Of a stretch of 22,481 bases of DNA, positions 22,458-22,481 are shown piece by piece. The first letter of the stretch is position 1; every line of letters begins with the position of its first letter. The stretch is taken from contig MU646534.1 in assembly GCA_026770585.1 (NCBI GenBank), positions 306,877-329,357 of the forward strand, written 5' to 3'. The notes under the pieces were generated by a model, which had not been told where the DNA came from, did no database searches, and saw nothing but the letters and a program-made list of their open reading frames with translations. A program made the position numbers and the translations under genes. This DNA comes from Baffinella frigidus. Taxonomy: Eukaryota; Cryptophyceae; Cryptomonadales; Baffinellaceae.

Positions 22458-22481
22458 GTACCGGGAGAGAGAGAGAGGGGG

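Larger units (their letters stand above)
1..22481 (+). other. Interior of a giant multi-exon eukaryotic gene (or consecutive genes)
   Basis: About thirty GT-AG bounded open segments lie on the + strand, and the end phase of one matches the start phase of the next at most junctions. Examples of agreeing consecutive junctions run from 263-394 through 1245-1384 and 2669-2765, from 5188-5238 through 6229-6314 and 6585, from 9155 through 10852-11041, from 11327 through 12532, and from 20375 through 22345-22457. Chance agreement at each junction is about one in three. The first exon starts behind an acceptor and the last ends at a donor, so both gene ends lie outside the window. Phase does not join cleanly at 6675/6725, 3348/4604, 7854/9155 and 18745-20375. 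A gene boundary or a missed exon could be hidden at those points. Whether this is one gene or several is inference. Confidence 0.5.

Overview
The window reads as the interior of one very large, intron-rich eukaryotic gene, or two or three such genes in series, on the + strand. There is no bacterial gene layout, no rRNA or tRNA that I recognise, and no complete ORF of normal gene length. Short open segments of about 50-240 bases instead sit between AG and GT, and the codon phase carries across most junctions; that phase agreement is the main evidence for the exon model. The source looks like a unicellular eukaryote, probably an alga or other protist, with a plant/alga-type TTTAGGG telomere motif. 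A chromerid-like or other algal genome is a guess I cannot confirm.

Layout. Bases 263-4743 hold exons that together encode a TIR-type domain (SYAWRDS, GVWVDVD, VVVFVSDEY..CLLE, IIVVIL, PRVDLRG). Bases 5188-7854 hold a basic linker, a charged helical exon, and exons forming an SH3-like module (LSEGDR, GWWVK, GAVPADHL). Bases 9155-12974 hold acidic and helical exons of unknown function. Bases 13292-15314 hold a K/A/P-rich then acidic, probably disordered region. Bases 15431-18418 hold a highly charged coiled-coil-like region. Bases 18601-20472 hold a repeat-rich stretch that includes a fragment resembling the helicase part of a CRESS-DNA virus Rep protein (Walker A GDSGTGKT). Bases 20375-22457 hold four further helical exons that run to the window edge.

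The most unusual property is that almost every exon is accompanied by one to five shortened, diverged copies of itself, usually including the adjacent splice site and some intron. These 'exon echoes' recur over the whole 22 kb. The introns are also full of telomere-like heptamers (CCCTAAA, CCCTACA, CCCTCAA, CCCCAAA, CCCGAAA). The C-rich strand tends to lie just before acceptors and the G-rich strand just after donors.

Other elements include two MITE-like inverted-repeat elements, two further foldbacks, a perfect 42-bp palindrome, a dispersed 40-bp element near both ends in opposite orientation, GA/TC/TA microsatellites and several minisatellites. Exon limits come from reading frame, splice consensus and phase only. 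No transcript or database was available, so individual exons are provisional.
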